A stretch of DNA of 64,000 bases from Methylibium sp035762065 (GTDB lineage: Bacteria > Pseudomonadota > Gammaproteobacteria > Burkholderiales > Burkholderiaceae_C). Positions 14,777 through 23,174 of the stretch are shown here, in pieces (the first letter of the stretch is position 1; each line of letters begins with the position of its first letter). The notes beneath the pieces are model-generated. The model was not told the origin of the DNA. It saw only the letters and a program-made list of their open reading frames with translations, and did not search any database. Location of the stretch: positions 1-64,000 of the forward strand of contig NZ_DASTPW010000020.1 in assembly GCF_035762065.1 (NCBI RefSeq), given 5' to 3'. The translations under genes were made by a program, and so were the position numbers.

Positions 14777-15910
14777 ATGGGTGGGTGCATCAGCAAGGCG
14801 GGGCACGGCACGCTCCGACACGGGCAGGGCCAGAAGCCGTGTGAAGACGAGCCGGGCCTGCCGGCGCTGCGCGCCTCGCCGGCCGACGCGACGCAAGCCT
14901 TCCAGCAGTTGAGCGCCCGGCAGCGCGGCGCAGCGTCGCCGTCGACGTCGCACGACTTGCCGCGCCGCGCGCTCGCGAAATTCGACGCCTTGGCGCACGT
15001 CGCGAGTCAAGGGCGATCGAGCGAGGCCGGGGCCCTGCTCGGCTACGCGGCGCGGACGCTCGAGTTCGCGGCATCGAACCAGCAGCCCGACCTCGAGATG
15101 GCCCGGCTCGACGTCCAGCACATGCCCAGCCTGATCGCGGCCTACAACAGCCGCCACCCCGGCTTGAACGCAAGCCACTTCGACACGCCCCGCGCCTTCG
15201 TCGACGCCCTCGCCGAGGACCAGCGTCCCGCATGGCGTGGCGTGATGCGGCTGGTCGAAGGGCAGATCCACCATGTCGCCGTCGACGTTCGCCGGCATGG
15301 TCGCAAGCGCAGCGTGATCGTCATGGAGCCCGCGGTCGTGTTCTCGCCCGGCCCGACGCCCGACTACCTCGCACTGGCGAAGACGCTCGGCAAGAAGGCG
15401 AGCTGGGCTTTGATCGAGGTGAACGCGCAGAAGTCTCTGAGCGACTGCCTGATGTATGCGCTGCACTTCACGCTGCTCGCCCATCGCGGGAGCGCGCCGC
15501 GGGGGTCGTCGCAGGCGGTGCCGGGTCTGTTCGAGCGCTGGCACGAGAACCTGGCGCGCTACGGCCGCCTCGGGGGGCCCGAGGACGATCCGGCGAGATT
15601 TGATCCGGTACCCGACGAGACGCTCCGCAAGGCCGGGCTGATGCTTCATGAAGGCATGGACGTGTTGCCATCTGCCTTCTACAAGCACGCGCAGTCCAAG
15701 GCCACCGCCATGGCGTTCGAACGCCGCCGTCCGGAAATCGCCGCGAGCGACGTCCGAACCGGCCGGGGGGCCGAGCCGGAGTCGCTGGTCGACCGGGCCG
15801 AGGCCTTCCGCGTCCAACGCAGCGGCGGCAGGTCCTTCAGCACGTCGATCGAGGCCGCGCGCGCGACGAAGATCCGCAACGCTCTGCTCGACGTCGGCGG
15901 CAGCGACTGA
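14777..15910 (+). CDS. YopJ-family acetyltransferase, candidate type III effector
   Basis: A 377-aa protein (family usually 350-390) of the YopJ/HopZ/XopJ group, which acetylates Ser/Thr/Lys of host proteins. I chose ATG 14777 (GGAG at 14764-14767) over TTG 14762. Catalytic residues are His165 (in GQIHHVAVD), Glu184 (VMEPA) and Cys224 (SLSDC, codon 15446-15448); the His-Glu spacing of 19 equals that of YopJ. Further family marks are LDVQHMPSLIAAYNSRHPG and the C-terminal VLPSAFYKHAQSK. The N-terminus MGGCISK resembles the host-myristoylation sequence of XopJ, and residues 1-65 are Ser/Pro/Gln-rich like a type III secretion signal. A perfect PIP box lies upstream. Secretion and host are inferred. 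Confidence 0.88.
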   Translation: MGGCISKAGHGTLRHGQGQKPCEDEPGLPALRASPADATQAFQQLSARQRGAASPSTSHDLPRRALAKFDALAHVASQGRSSEAGALLGYAARTLEFAASNQQPDLEMARLDVQHMPSLIAAYNSRHPGLNASHFDTPRAFVDALAEDQRPAWRGVMRLVEGQIHHVAVDVRRHGRKRSVIVMEPAVVFSPGPTPDYLALAKTLGKKASWALIEVNAQKSLSDCLMYALHFTLLAHRGSAPRGSSQAVPGLFERWHENLARYGRLGGPEDDPARFDPVPDETLRKAGLMLHEGMDVLPSAFYKHAQSKATAMAFERRRPEIAASDVRTGRGAEPESLVDRAEAFRVQRSGGRSFSTSIEAARATKIRNALLDVGGSD

Positions 15911-15920
15911 CCGGCGCGGC

Positions 15921-16640
15921 TCAGGCCCCGTCGCCGCAAGCGGCGAAGCCGCGCCCGCGCAGCTTCTCCACCGGCAGGGCCGCGAGCATCCCCTGCGTCT
16001 GCGCATCGGCCTGCGGCACGCGCAGCGCGCTCTGTGGCAGCGCGACCTGCACGATGCGCGCCGAGCGCACGCCGCGTTCGCCCCAGGCGGCCAGCGCGCT
16101 TTCGGCGGCGGCGACGCTGTCGTGGCGGCTGATCACGAGCACCGGCGCGCCGCCGGCGCGAAACGGGCTGGTGTCGGGAACGATGCCGCGGCGGCGCAAC
16201 TCGGCGCGCTTCTTCTGCATCAGCTCGGCGTCCTCGAACGGACCCATCGCGACCCACCAGCTCGGGCCGAGCTCGCGGCGGCCCCAGCCGCCGTTGGGCA
16301 ATGCGGCGTTCAAGGTGGCTTCGGCGGCGGCCAAGTCGGCCGGGCCGAAGGGGCCGGCCTCGAGGCAGGCGGTCGCGGTGGCCGGCGCTGCCGGTGCCGG
16401 CGCGGCGCTGGCCGGCTCGGATGCCGGCGCCGCGGCGGCCACGCGCGCCGGCGACGAAGCGGCCTCGGCCGGGATCAGCCGCACGGCCTCGGGGCGCACC
16501 TGGCGCGCCAGCCGTTCGGGCTCGCGATCGCCCTCGGGCCGCGCACCGATCGCGCCGTGCAGCGGCGCGAGCCAGCCCTCGCGCCAGGCGTAGAAGCCCA
16601 GGTTGGCGAGCAGCAGCAAGACGACGATCGCTCTCAGCAT
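15921..16640 (-). CDS. SPOR-like membrane protein downstream of birA
   Basis: A 239-aa inner-membrane protein: N-terminal helix (MLRAIVVLLLLANLGFYAW), a Pro/Ala-rich linker (about residues 50-95), then a repeat-like C-terminal portion (CLEAGPFGPADLAAAEATL ... SWWVAMGPFEDAELMQKKRAEL) that reads as SPOR-related, the fold that binds denuded peptidoglycan at division sites. Its ATG (16640) overlaps the BirA stop by seven bases, so both are coupled on the minus strand. It converges with the effector gene, with 10 bases between stops. Confidence 0.78.
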   Translation of the reverse strand: MLRAIVVLLLLANLGFYAWREGWLAPLHGAIGARPEGDREPERLARQVRPEAVRLIPAEAASSPARVAAAAPASEPASAAPAPAAPATATACLEAGPFGPADLAAAEATLNAALPNGGWGRRELGPSWWVAMGPFEDAELMQKKRAELRRRGIVPDTSPFRAGGAPVLVISRHDSVAAAESALAAWGERGVRSARIVQVALPQSALRVPQADAQTQGMLAALPVEKLRGRGFAACGDGA

Positions 16641-17494
16641 GGCGACGACCCGGACGACGACGAAGCGGCCGACATCCGCACGCTCACCTCGCCGCTGTCG
16701 ATGCGGCGCAGCGCGCCTTCGGGCGTGACGATGCGCAGCGCGCCGTCGTCGTCGACGCCGTCGGCCGCACCGCTGCACGGCGGCAGCGTGCCCGCGGCGA
16801 TGCGGCGGCCGGCGAGCGCGTCGCGCCGCGCATAGCGCCCGGCGAAGGCGGCGAAGCCCTCGCGCTCGAAGACATCGAGCGCCAGCAGCAGCGCCGGGGC
16901 GACGCGTGCGAGCATCGAAGGCGCGTCGGCCCCCGGCTCGGCCTCGCGCCAGCCGGCGGCGGGGGCGTCGAGCTGCTCGGGCGCGTCGAGGTTCAGGCCG
17001 ATGCCGATCACCGCCTGCCGCGCCGGCGGCACGACGCCCGGCGCGGCGATCGTCTCGATCAGCACGCCGCCGAGCTTGCGGCCTTCGCTGCCGAGCCACA
17101 AATCGTTCGGCCACTTGAGCCGCAGCCGCGGCTCGCCGCGCGCGTCGGCCGGGTCGAGCGCCTCGGCCAGCGCGACGCCGACCGCGAGCGACAGGCCCGA
17201 CCAGGACTTCGGCGCGAGCGCCAGGCCGAGCGAGAAGCACAGCGCGGACGACGAGACCCACGACCGCCCCATGCGGCCCCGCCCGGCGCTTTGCCGCACG
17301 GCGGCCAGCAGCACCGGCCGGGTGTCGCCGTCGCGCGCGCGTTCGAGCAGGCGCGTGCTGGTCGAGTCGCAAGTCCCGGCGAGCTCGACGCGCAGGTCGG
17401 GCCGCCGCCCGCGCAGCTCGGCTTCCAGCGCCGCGAGCCGCCACGCGCCGGCCGTCTCGGCGCTCGCGGGGGCGGTGTGCGGCATCGCGAGCAT
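16634..17494 (-). CDS. birA: biotin--[acetyl-CoA-carboxylase] ligase
   Basis: Biotin protein ligase, 286 aa, without an N-terminal DNA-binding domain, so a mono-functional (class I) enzyme. The biotinyl-AMP site is GRGRMGRSW at about residues 71-79, followed by LRLKWPNDLWL and KLGGVLIE, all invariant features. It activates biotin with ATP and transfers it to the carboxyl carrier protein. Starts at 17494 (MLAM) or 17485 are both possible. It follows the SET gene by eight bases and precedes the SPOR protein; in related bacteria a pantothenate kinase is often adjacent, but it is not seen here. Confidence 0.92.
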   Translation of the reverse strand: MLAMPHTAPASAETAGAWRLAALEAELRGRRPDLRVELAGTCDSTSTRLLERARDGDTRPVLLAAVRQSAGRGRMGRSWVSSSALCFSLGLALAPKSWSGLSLAVGVALAEALDPADARGEPRLRLKWPNDLWLGSEGRKLGGVLIETIAAPGVVPPARQAVIGIGLNLDAPEQLDAPAAGWREAEPGADAPSMLARVAPALLLALDVFEREGFAAFAGRYARRDALAGRRIAAGTLPPCSGAADGVDDDGALRIVTPEGALRRIDSGEVSVRMSAASSSSGSSPC

Positions 17495-17502
17495 CGCCCG
17501 GC

Positions 17503-18180
17503 TCAGTCCTTCTTCTTGTTCTTCTTCAGCGCGAGCATCGTGCCGCGGCACTTCTTCGCGCCGCACCGGCAGGCGTACTGCTTCTTGAGCTTCTTGCCGA
17601 TCTTGCCGTCGATGACGAGGCCGTAGTCGTAGAACAGCTCGGTGCCGGGCTCGATGTCGCGCAGCGTCTTGATGAAGATGCGGCCGTCCTGATCGTCGGC
17701 TTCGCAGTTCGGCTTGCACGAATGGTTGATCCAGCGCGAGGCGTTGCCGCCGACGTTGGCGTCGATCACGTGATCTTCGTCGACGGTGAAATAGAAGGTG
17801 TGGTTCGGATCGTTCGGGTCGTGCGGATGGCGGCGCAGTGCCTCGGGCCAGTCGATGACCTCGCCGACGTACTCGAACAGCGTCTCGCCCTTGGCGAGCG
17901 GCCGGATCGCGAACACGCCCTTGCCGTGGATGCCGGAGCGGCGCACCTGCGTGCGACGTCCCGACGCGGCGCGCGGCGCGGGGCTTCGCGCCGGGGTGCC
18001 CGATGCGGCGGCCCCCTCGGCCCTCCGTCCGGCCGCGGCGCCTTTTCCGCGTTTCGCGCCTTGCGCGCTTTCCGCGCTTTCCGCGCCTCGCGCGGCCTGG
18101 ATCTGCTTCGCCTTGTTCCCGTGCCTCGAAGGCGCCTCGGCACCCTTGCTGGCAGTCTTCTTTTGCGTCGAGGCCTTCAT
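17503..18180 (-). CDS. SET domain protein with basic histone-like N-terminus
   Basis: A 225-aa SET-domain methyltransferase. The first ~75 residues are Lys/Ala/Arg-rich, resembling bacterial histone-H1-like tails. The SET core follows: IHGKGVFAIRPLAKGETLFEY, then RWINHSCKPNCEA (invariant NHSCxPN) and GTELFYDYG, with a post-SET Cys cluster (CRCGAKKCRG) and a Lys-rich C-terminus (KKNKKKD). All catalytic motifs look intact. Target protein unknown; in other bacteria SET enzymes methylate histone-like or ribosomal proteins and some are type III effectors. Transcribed with birA on the minus strand, diverging from topB. Confidence 0.9.
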   Translation of the reverse strand: MKASTQKKTASKGAEAPSRHGNKAKQIQAARGAESAESAQGAKRGKGAAAGRRAEGAAASGTPARSPAPRAASGRRTQVRRSGIHGKGVFAIRPLAKGETLFEYVGEVIDWPEALRRHPHDPNDPNHTFYFTVDEDHVIDANVGGNASRWINHSCKPNCEADDQDGRIFIKTLRDIEPGTELFYDYGLVIDGKIGKKLKKQYACRCGAKKCRGTMLALKKNKKKD

Positions 18181-18210
18181 CGTCCGGGTTTGGCTACATT
18201 GAATTCATGG

Positions 18211-18247
18211 GTGCGCGCGCGTGTGCATGGGCATGCGGGCGCGCGCG
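18211..18247. other. alternating purine-pyrimidine tract between SET and topB
   Basis: Bases 18211-18229 alternate purine and pyrimidine without a break (GT/GC/AT steps), and 18239-18247 is a pure GC alternation; the two halves can also pair. Such tracts can adopt left-handed DNA under negative supercoiling. It sits in the 101-base divergent region between the SET gene and the topoisomerase III gene. The structural consequence is inference. Confidence 0.45.
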
Positions 18248-18281
18248 AGACGGCGGATTGTAGGGACGAGGATTTCAAGGC

Positions 18282-20873
18282 ATGGGCAAGGCACTGGTGA
18301 TCGCGGAGAAGCCTTCGGTGGCGCAGGACATCGTGCGTGCGCTGACGCCATCGAGCGGCAAGTTCGAGAAGCACGCCGACCATTTCGAGAACGAGCACTA
18401 CGTCGTCACGTCGGCGGTCGGCCACCTGGTCGAGATCAAGGCGCCCGAGGAATACGACGTGAAGCGCGGCAAGTGGAGCTTCAACCACCTGCCGGTGATC
18501 CCGCCGCATTTCGACCTGGCGCCCATCGACAAGGCGAAGACGCGGCTCGCCGCCGTCGTCAAGCAGGTCAAGCGCAAGGACGTGAGCGAGCTGATCAACG
18601 CCTGCGATGCGGGCCGCGAGGGCGAGCTGATCTTCCGGCTGATCGTGCAGTACGCGGGTTCGGACAAGAAGCCGGTCGACAAGCCCGTCAAGCGCCTGTG
18701 GCTGCAGAGCATGACGCCGCAGGCGATCCGCGACGGCTTCGACAAGCTGCGCCCCGACACCGAGTTGCGCGGCCTCGCCGATGCCGCGAAGAGCCGCAGC
18801 GAGGCCGACTGGCTGGTCGGCATCAACGGCACGCGCGCGATGACGGCCTTCAATTCGCGCGACGGCGGCTTCTTCCTCACGACCGTCGGCCGCGTGCAGA
18901 CGCCGACGCTGTCGATCGTCGTCGAGCGCGAGGAGAAGATCCGCAAGCACGTCGCGCGCGACTACTGGGAGCTGAAGGCCGGCTTCGCCGCGAAGGCCGG
19001 CGAGTACGACGGCAAGTGGTTCGATGCGGCGTTCAAGAAGAACGACGACGCCGAGAGGCGCGCCGATCGCATTTGGAACGAGGCGGATGCGAAGGCGATC
19101 GCCGAGGCCTGCCGCGGCCAGCCGGCCAGCGTCACCGAAGAGGCCAAGCCGAGCACGCAGAGCGCGCCGTCGCTGTACGACCTGACGCTGCTGCAGCGCG
19201 AGGCCAACTCGCGCTTCGGCTTTTCAGCGAAGACGACGCTTTCCATCGCGCAGGCGCTGTACGAGAAGCACAAGGTGCTGACCTACCCGCGCACCGACAG
19301 CAAGGCCCTGCCCGAGGACTACGTGAACGTCGTCAAGCAGACGATGGGCATGCTGGCCGACGCCGACCTGCCGGGGCCGCTGCGTGCCTTGAGCGGCCAT
19401 GCGCGCAAGGCCGTGAACGACGGCTACGTCAAGCCGAACAAGCGCATCTTCGACAACAGCAAGGTCTCGGACCACTTCGCCATCATCCCGACGCTCGAGG
19501 CGCCTAAGAGCCTGAGCGAGATCGAGGCCAAGCTCTACGACCTGGTGGTCAAGCGCTTCCTCGCGGTGTTCTACCCGCCGGCCGAATTCATGGTCACGAC
19601 GCGGATCAGCACGGTGAAGGCCGCTGGCAGGGAGCACAGGTTCCAGACCAACGGCAAGGTGATGGTCAAGCCCGGCTGGCTGGCCGTGTACGGCCGCGAG
19701 GCGCAGGACGACGACGCGACGCTGGTGGCGGTGGAGCCGGGCGAGATCGTGCGCACCGAGAGCGTCGACGTGAACGCGCTCAAGACCAAGCCGCCGCCGC
19801 GCTACAGCGAGGCGACGCTGCTCTCCGCGATGGAAGGCGCGGGCAAGCTGATCGACGACGACGAGCTGCGCGACGCGATGGCCGAGAAGGGCCTGGGCAC
19901 GCCGGCGACGCGCGCCCAGACCATCGAAGGCCTGATCCTCGAGAAGTACATGCACCGCGAAGGCCGCGAGCTGATCCCGACCGCCAAGGCCTTCCAGCTG
20001 ATGACGCTGTTGCGCGGCCTGCAGGTCGAGGAGCTGACCCAGCCCGAGCTCACCGGCAACTGGGAATACCAGCTCGCGCAGATGGAGCACGGCAAGCTCG
20101 CGCGCGAAGCCTTCATGCAGGGCATCGCGAAGATGGCCGAGAAGATCGTCGCGAAGGCCAAGGAATACGACCGCGACACCATCCCCGGCGACTACGCGAC
20201 CCTGAAGACGCCCTGCCCGAAGTGCGCCGGCGTCGTGAAGGAGAACTACCGCCGCTTCACCTGCACGGGGCAATCGGGCAACGACGACGACCCGGGCTGC
20301 GGCTTTTCCATCAGCAAGATCCCCGGCGGCCGCAGCTTCGAGATCGCCGAGGCCGAGGCCTTCCTCGCCCACAAGAAGATCGGCCCGCTCGAAGGCTTCC
20401 GCTCGAAGGCCGGCTGGCCCTTCACCGCCGAGCTGAAGCTCGCCTTCGACGACGACATCGACAACTGGAAACTCGAGTTCGACTTCGGCGAAGACGCCAA
20501 GAAGGCTGAGAACGACGGCGAGCCGGTCGACTTCAGCGCGCAGGAAGCGCTCGGCCCCTGCCCGAAGTGCAAGGGACGCGTGTTCGAGTTCGGCGCCAGC
20601 TACGTCTGCGAGCACGCGGTCGGCGCGCACGTCACCTGCGATTTCAAGAGCGGCAAGATCATCCTGCAGCAGCCGGTGGCGCGCGAGCAGATGACGAAGC
20701 TGCTGCAGACGGGCAAGACCGAGCTGCTGGAGAACTTCGTCTCCAACAAGACCCGGCGCAAGTTCAAGGCGCGCCTCGCCTACGACGCGAAGGAAGGCAA
20801 GGTCAGCTTCGAGTTCGAGCCGCGCGCGGCGAAGGCGCCGGCCAAGAAGGCCGCGGCGAAGAAGGCGGCGTGA
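18282..20873 (+). CDS. topB: DNA topoisomerase III
   Basis: Type IA topoisomerase, 863 aa. The TOPRIM domain opens with KALVIAEKPSVAQDI and has its acidic triad region NACDAGREGELIFR (about residues 106-119). The catalytic tyrosine is Tyr335 in YPRTDS. The core ends near residue 610; two C-terminal zinc-ribbon-type repeats follow (CPKCAGVVKENYRRFTC and CPKCKGRVFEFG...C), then a Lys/Ala-rich tail (KKAAAKKAA). The enzyme relaxes or decatenates DNA by single-strand passage. Betaproteobacterial genomes often place this gene beside smg/dprA; here it is about 20 kb away. Confidence 0.93.
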   Translation: MGKALVIAEKPSVAQDIVRALTPSSGKFEKHADHFENEHYVVTSAVGHLVEIKAPEEYDVKRGKWSFNHLPVIPPHFDLAPIDKAKTRLAAVVKQVKRKDVSELINACDAGREGELIFRLIVQYAGSDKKPVDKPVKRLWLQSMTPQAIRDGFDKLRPDTELRGLADAAKSRSEADWLVGINGTRAMTAFNSRDGGFFLTTVGRVQTPTLSIVVEREEKIRKHVARDYWELKAGFAAKAGEYDGKWFDAAFKKNDDAERRADRIWNEADAKAIAEACRGQPASVTEEAKPSTQSAPSLYDLTLLQREANSRFGFSAKTTLSIAQALYEKHKVLTYPRTDSKALPEDYVNVVKQTMGMLADADLPGPLRALSGHARKAVNDGYVKPNKRIFDNSKVSDHFAIIPTLEAPKSLSEIEAKLYDLVVKRFLAVFYPPAEFMVTTRISTVKAAGREHRFQTNGKVMVKPGWLAVYGREAQDDDATLVAVEPGEIVRTESVDVNALKTKPPPRYSEATLLSAMEGAGKLIDDDELRDAMAEKGLGTPATRAQTIEGLILEKYMHREGRELIPTAKAFQLMTLLRGLQVEELTQPELTGNWEYQLAQMEHGKLAREAFMQGIAKMAEKIVAKAKEYDRDTIPGDYATLKTPCPKCAGVVKENYRRFTCTGQSGNDDDPGCGFSISKIPGGRSFEIAEAEAFLAHKKIGPLEGFRSKAGWPFTAELKLAFDDDIDNWKLEFDFGEDAKKAENDGEPVDFSAQEALGPCPKCKGRVFEFGASYVCEHAVGAHVTCDFKSGKIILQQPVAREQMTKLLQTGKTELLENFVSNKTRRKFKARLAYDAKEGKVSFEFEPRAAKAPAKKAAAKKAA

Positions 20874-20895
20874 CCGCAAGGCGAGAGGCCGGACG

Positions 20896-21864
20896 ATGAC
20901 GCCGGTCCTCTTCCTCAAGCTGCTGGCGATCTTCGTCACGGTCGCGATCGGCTGGCTCGCGGGGCGCACGAAGCCGTTCGCCGGCGGCGAGGCGGCGCGG
21001 ATCCTGTCGAACGCCGCGTTCTTCGTGTTCGCGCCGGCGCTGCTGTTTCGCGCGACCGCGCGGATCGATCTCGCGAGCCTGCCCTGGCATGCGCTCGGCG
21101 CCTTCTTCGTGCCGGTGGTCGGCTGGATGCTGGTCGTCTACCTGCAGCAGCGCCGGCTGCGGCCCGCGCATGCGGCCACGCCCGCGACCCGCTCGATGAC
21201 CGCCGGCTTCGGCAACAACGCCCAGCTCGGCATCCCGATGGCCGCGGCGCTGTTCGGCGAGGCCGGGCTGCAGCTGCACCTTTCGGTGGTGAGCCTGCAT
21301 GCGCTGATCCTGCTGACGACGCTGACGGTGCTGGTCGAGCAGGACCTCGCGCGTGCCACCGCGCGCAGCTCCGGCGCCGCGGTGCCGCTGGCGCAGACGC
21401 TGCGCTCGACGGTGCGCAACACCGTGATCCACCCGATCGTGCTGCCGGTGCTGGCCGGCATGGCCTGGAACGTCACCGGGCTCGCGATTCCCGGGCCGAT
21501 CGACGAGGTGCTGGTGATGCTGGGCACCGCGGTCGTGCCGCTGTGCCTGGTCGCGATCGGGCTGTCGCTCGGCCACTACGGGCTGCGCGGCACGGCCGGC
21601 TCGGCCGCGTGGCTCGCGGCCGCCAAGCTGGCGGTGCAGCCGGCGCTGGTGCTCGGCTTCGGCTGGCTGCTCGGCCTGCGCGGCCTCGCGCTCACCGTGA
21701 TCGTCATGGCCTCGGCGATGCCCACCGGCGCGAACGCGCTGATGTTCGCGCAGCGCTACCGCACGCAGGAAGGCGAGACGACCGCGGCGATCGTGCTGTC
21801 CACGCTGGCCTTCGCGGCGACGGCGCCGGCGTGGCTGCTGCTGCTGGTGAACCTGCCGGCCTGA
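20896..21864 (+). CDS. AEC-family transporter
   Basis: A 322-aa inner-membrane transporter of the auxin-efflux-carrier/AEC family with about ten hydrophobic segments. It begins PVLFLKLLAIFVTVAIGWLAG, with family-like segments NNAQLGIPMAAALFGEAG and the near C-terminal MASAMPTGANALMFAQRY. AEC proteins move dicarboxylates or other organic anions; the substrate is not predictable here. It starts 22 bases after topB and ends 22 bases before proA, so it may be carried on a shared transcript. No clear promoter is visible in either gap. Confidence 0.85.
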   Translation: MTPVLFLKLLAIFVTVAIGWLAGRTKPFAGGEAARILSNAAFFVFAPALLFRATARIDLASLPWHALGAFFVPVVGWMLVVYLQQRRLRPAHAATPATRSMTAGFGNNAQLGIPMAAALFGEAGLQLHLSVVSLHALILLTTLTVLVEQDLARATARSSGAAVPLAQTLRSTVRNTVIHPIVLPVLAGMAWNVTGLAIPGPIDEVLVMLGTAVVPLCLVAIGLSLGHYGLRGTAGSAAWLAAAKLAVQPALVLGFGWLLGLRGLALTVIVMASAMPTGANALMFAQRYRTQEGETTAAIVLSTLAFAATAPAWLLLLVNLPA

Positions 21865-21886
21865 GCGCTGCAAGACAATCGCGCCG

Positions 21887-23167
21887 ATGAACGCCCCCGA
21901 CATCGCCGCCCTCGTGGAACACCTCGGCACCGCCGCTCGCGCCGCATCGCGGGCGATGGCCGCGGCGCCGACGGCCGCGAAGGACGACGCCTTGCGGCGG
22001 CTCGCCGCCTCGCTGCGCAGCGAGGCCGCGGTGCTCGGCGAAGCCAACGAGCGCGACCTCGCCGCCGCCCGGCAAAACGGCCTCGAAGGACCGATGCTCG
22101 ACCGCCTGAAGCTCACGCCGAAGGTGATCGAGACGGTCGCCGAAGGCTGCGAACAGATCGCCGCGATGCCCGATCCGGTCGGCGAGATCAGCGACCTGAA
22201 GCGCCGCCCGAGCGGCATCGCGGTGGGCCGCATGCGCGTGCCGCTGGGCGTGTTCGCGATGATCTACGAGAGCCGGCCGAACGTGACGATCGAGGCCGCC
22301 TCGCTGGCGATCAAGAGCGGCAACGCGGCGATCCTGCGCGGCGGCTCCGAGGCCATCCACAGCAACGCCGCGCTCGCGAACCTGGTGCGCGCCGCGCTGC
22401 AGGCCGCCGGCCTGCCGGGCGACGCGGTGCAGCTGGTGCCGACGACCGACCGCGCCGCCGTCGGCCGCCTGATCGCGATGCCCGAGCACGTCGACGTGAT
22501 CATTCCACGCGGCGGCAAGAGCCTGATCGAGCGCATCGCCGCCGAGGCGAAGGTGCCGGTGATCAAGCACCTGGACGGCAACTGCCACACCTACGTCGAT
22601 GCCGAGGTCGATCTCGAGCTCGCGCTGCGCGTGACCGACAACGCGAAGACGCAGAAGTACAGCCCCTGCAACGCCACCGAATCGCTGCTCGTGCATCGCG
22701 ACGTGGCGGCGGCCTTCCTGCCGAGGATCGGCGCGGTGTTCGCGGCCAAGGGCGTCGAGATGCGCTGCGGCCCGCGCGCCAAGGCGATCCTGTCCGCGCT
22801 GCCGAACGCCAAGCTCGTCGACGCCACCGAGGCCGACTGGTCCGCGGAGTACCTCGCGCCGATCATCAGCATCAAGCTGGTGGACGGCCTCGACGACGCC
22901 ATCGCCCACATCAACCGCTACGGCTCGCGGCACACCGACGCGATCCTCACGACGAACCACGCGCGCGCGATGCGCTTCCTGCGCGAGGTCGATTCGGCCA
23001 GCGTGATGGTCAACGCAAGCACCCGCTTCGCCGACGGCTTCGAGTACGGCCTGGGCGCCGAGATCGGCATCAGCACCGACAAGCTGCATGCGCGCGGGCC
23101 GGTGGGGCTCGAAGGGCTCACCTCGTTGAAGTGGGTGGTGCTGGGCCAGGGCGAGGTGAGGGCTTGA
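21887..23167 (+). CDS. proA: glutamate-5-semialdehyde dehydrogenase
   Basis: Gamma-glutamyl phosphate reductase, 426 aa, the second step of proline biosynthesis: NADPH-dependent reduction of glutamyl-5-phosphate to the semialdehyde. The ALDH-superfamily fold is complete, with RMRVPLGVFAMIYESRPNVT near residue 110 and the catalytic Cys in QKYSPCNATESLLVH. The C-terminal GLEGLTSLKWVV is typical of ProA. The kinase partner ProB is not in the window. The gene follows the AEC transporter and precedes queC by only seven bases. Confidence 0.96.
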   Translation: MNAPDIAALVEHLGTAARAASRAMAAAPTAAKDDALRRLAASLRSEAAVLGEANERDLAAARQNGLEGPMLDRLKLTPKVIETVAEGCEQIAAMPDPVGEISDLKRRPSGIAVGRMRVPLGVFAMIYESRPNVTIEAASLAIKSGNAAILRGGSEAIHSNAALANLVRAALQAAGLPGDAVQLVPTTDRAAVGRLIAMPEHVDVIIPRGGKSLIERIAAEAKVPVIKHLDGNCHTYVDAEVDLELALRVTDNAKTQKYSPCNATESLLVHRDVAAAFLPRIGAVFAAKGVEMRCGPRAKAILSALPNAKLVDATEADWSAEYLAPIISIKLVDGLDDAIAHINRYGSRHTDAILTTNHARAMRFLREVDSASVMVNASTRFADGFEYGLGAEIGISTDKLHARGPVGLEGLTSLKWVVLGQGEVRA

Positions 23168-23174
23168 AGCCGCG

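Noticed and set aside
14669..18180. A pathogenicity island around the YopJ-type gene
   Set aside because: Flanking genes are housekeeping (M14 peptidase, hydrolase, birA, SET), composition is close to normal, and there are no secretion genes, tRNA ends or mobility genes, so only the single effector candidate is claimed.
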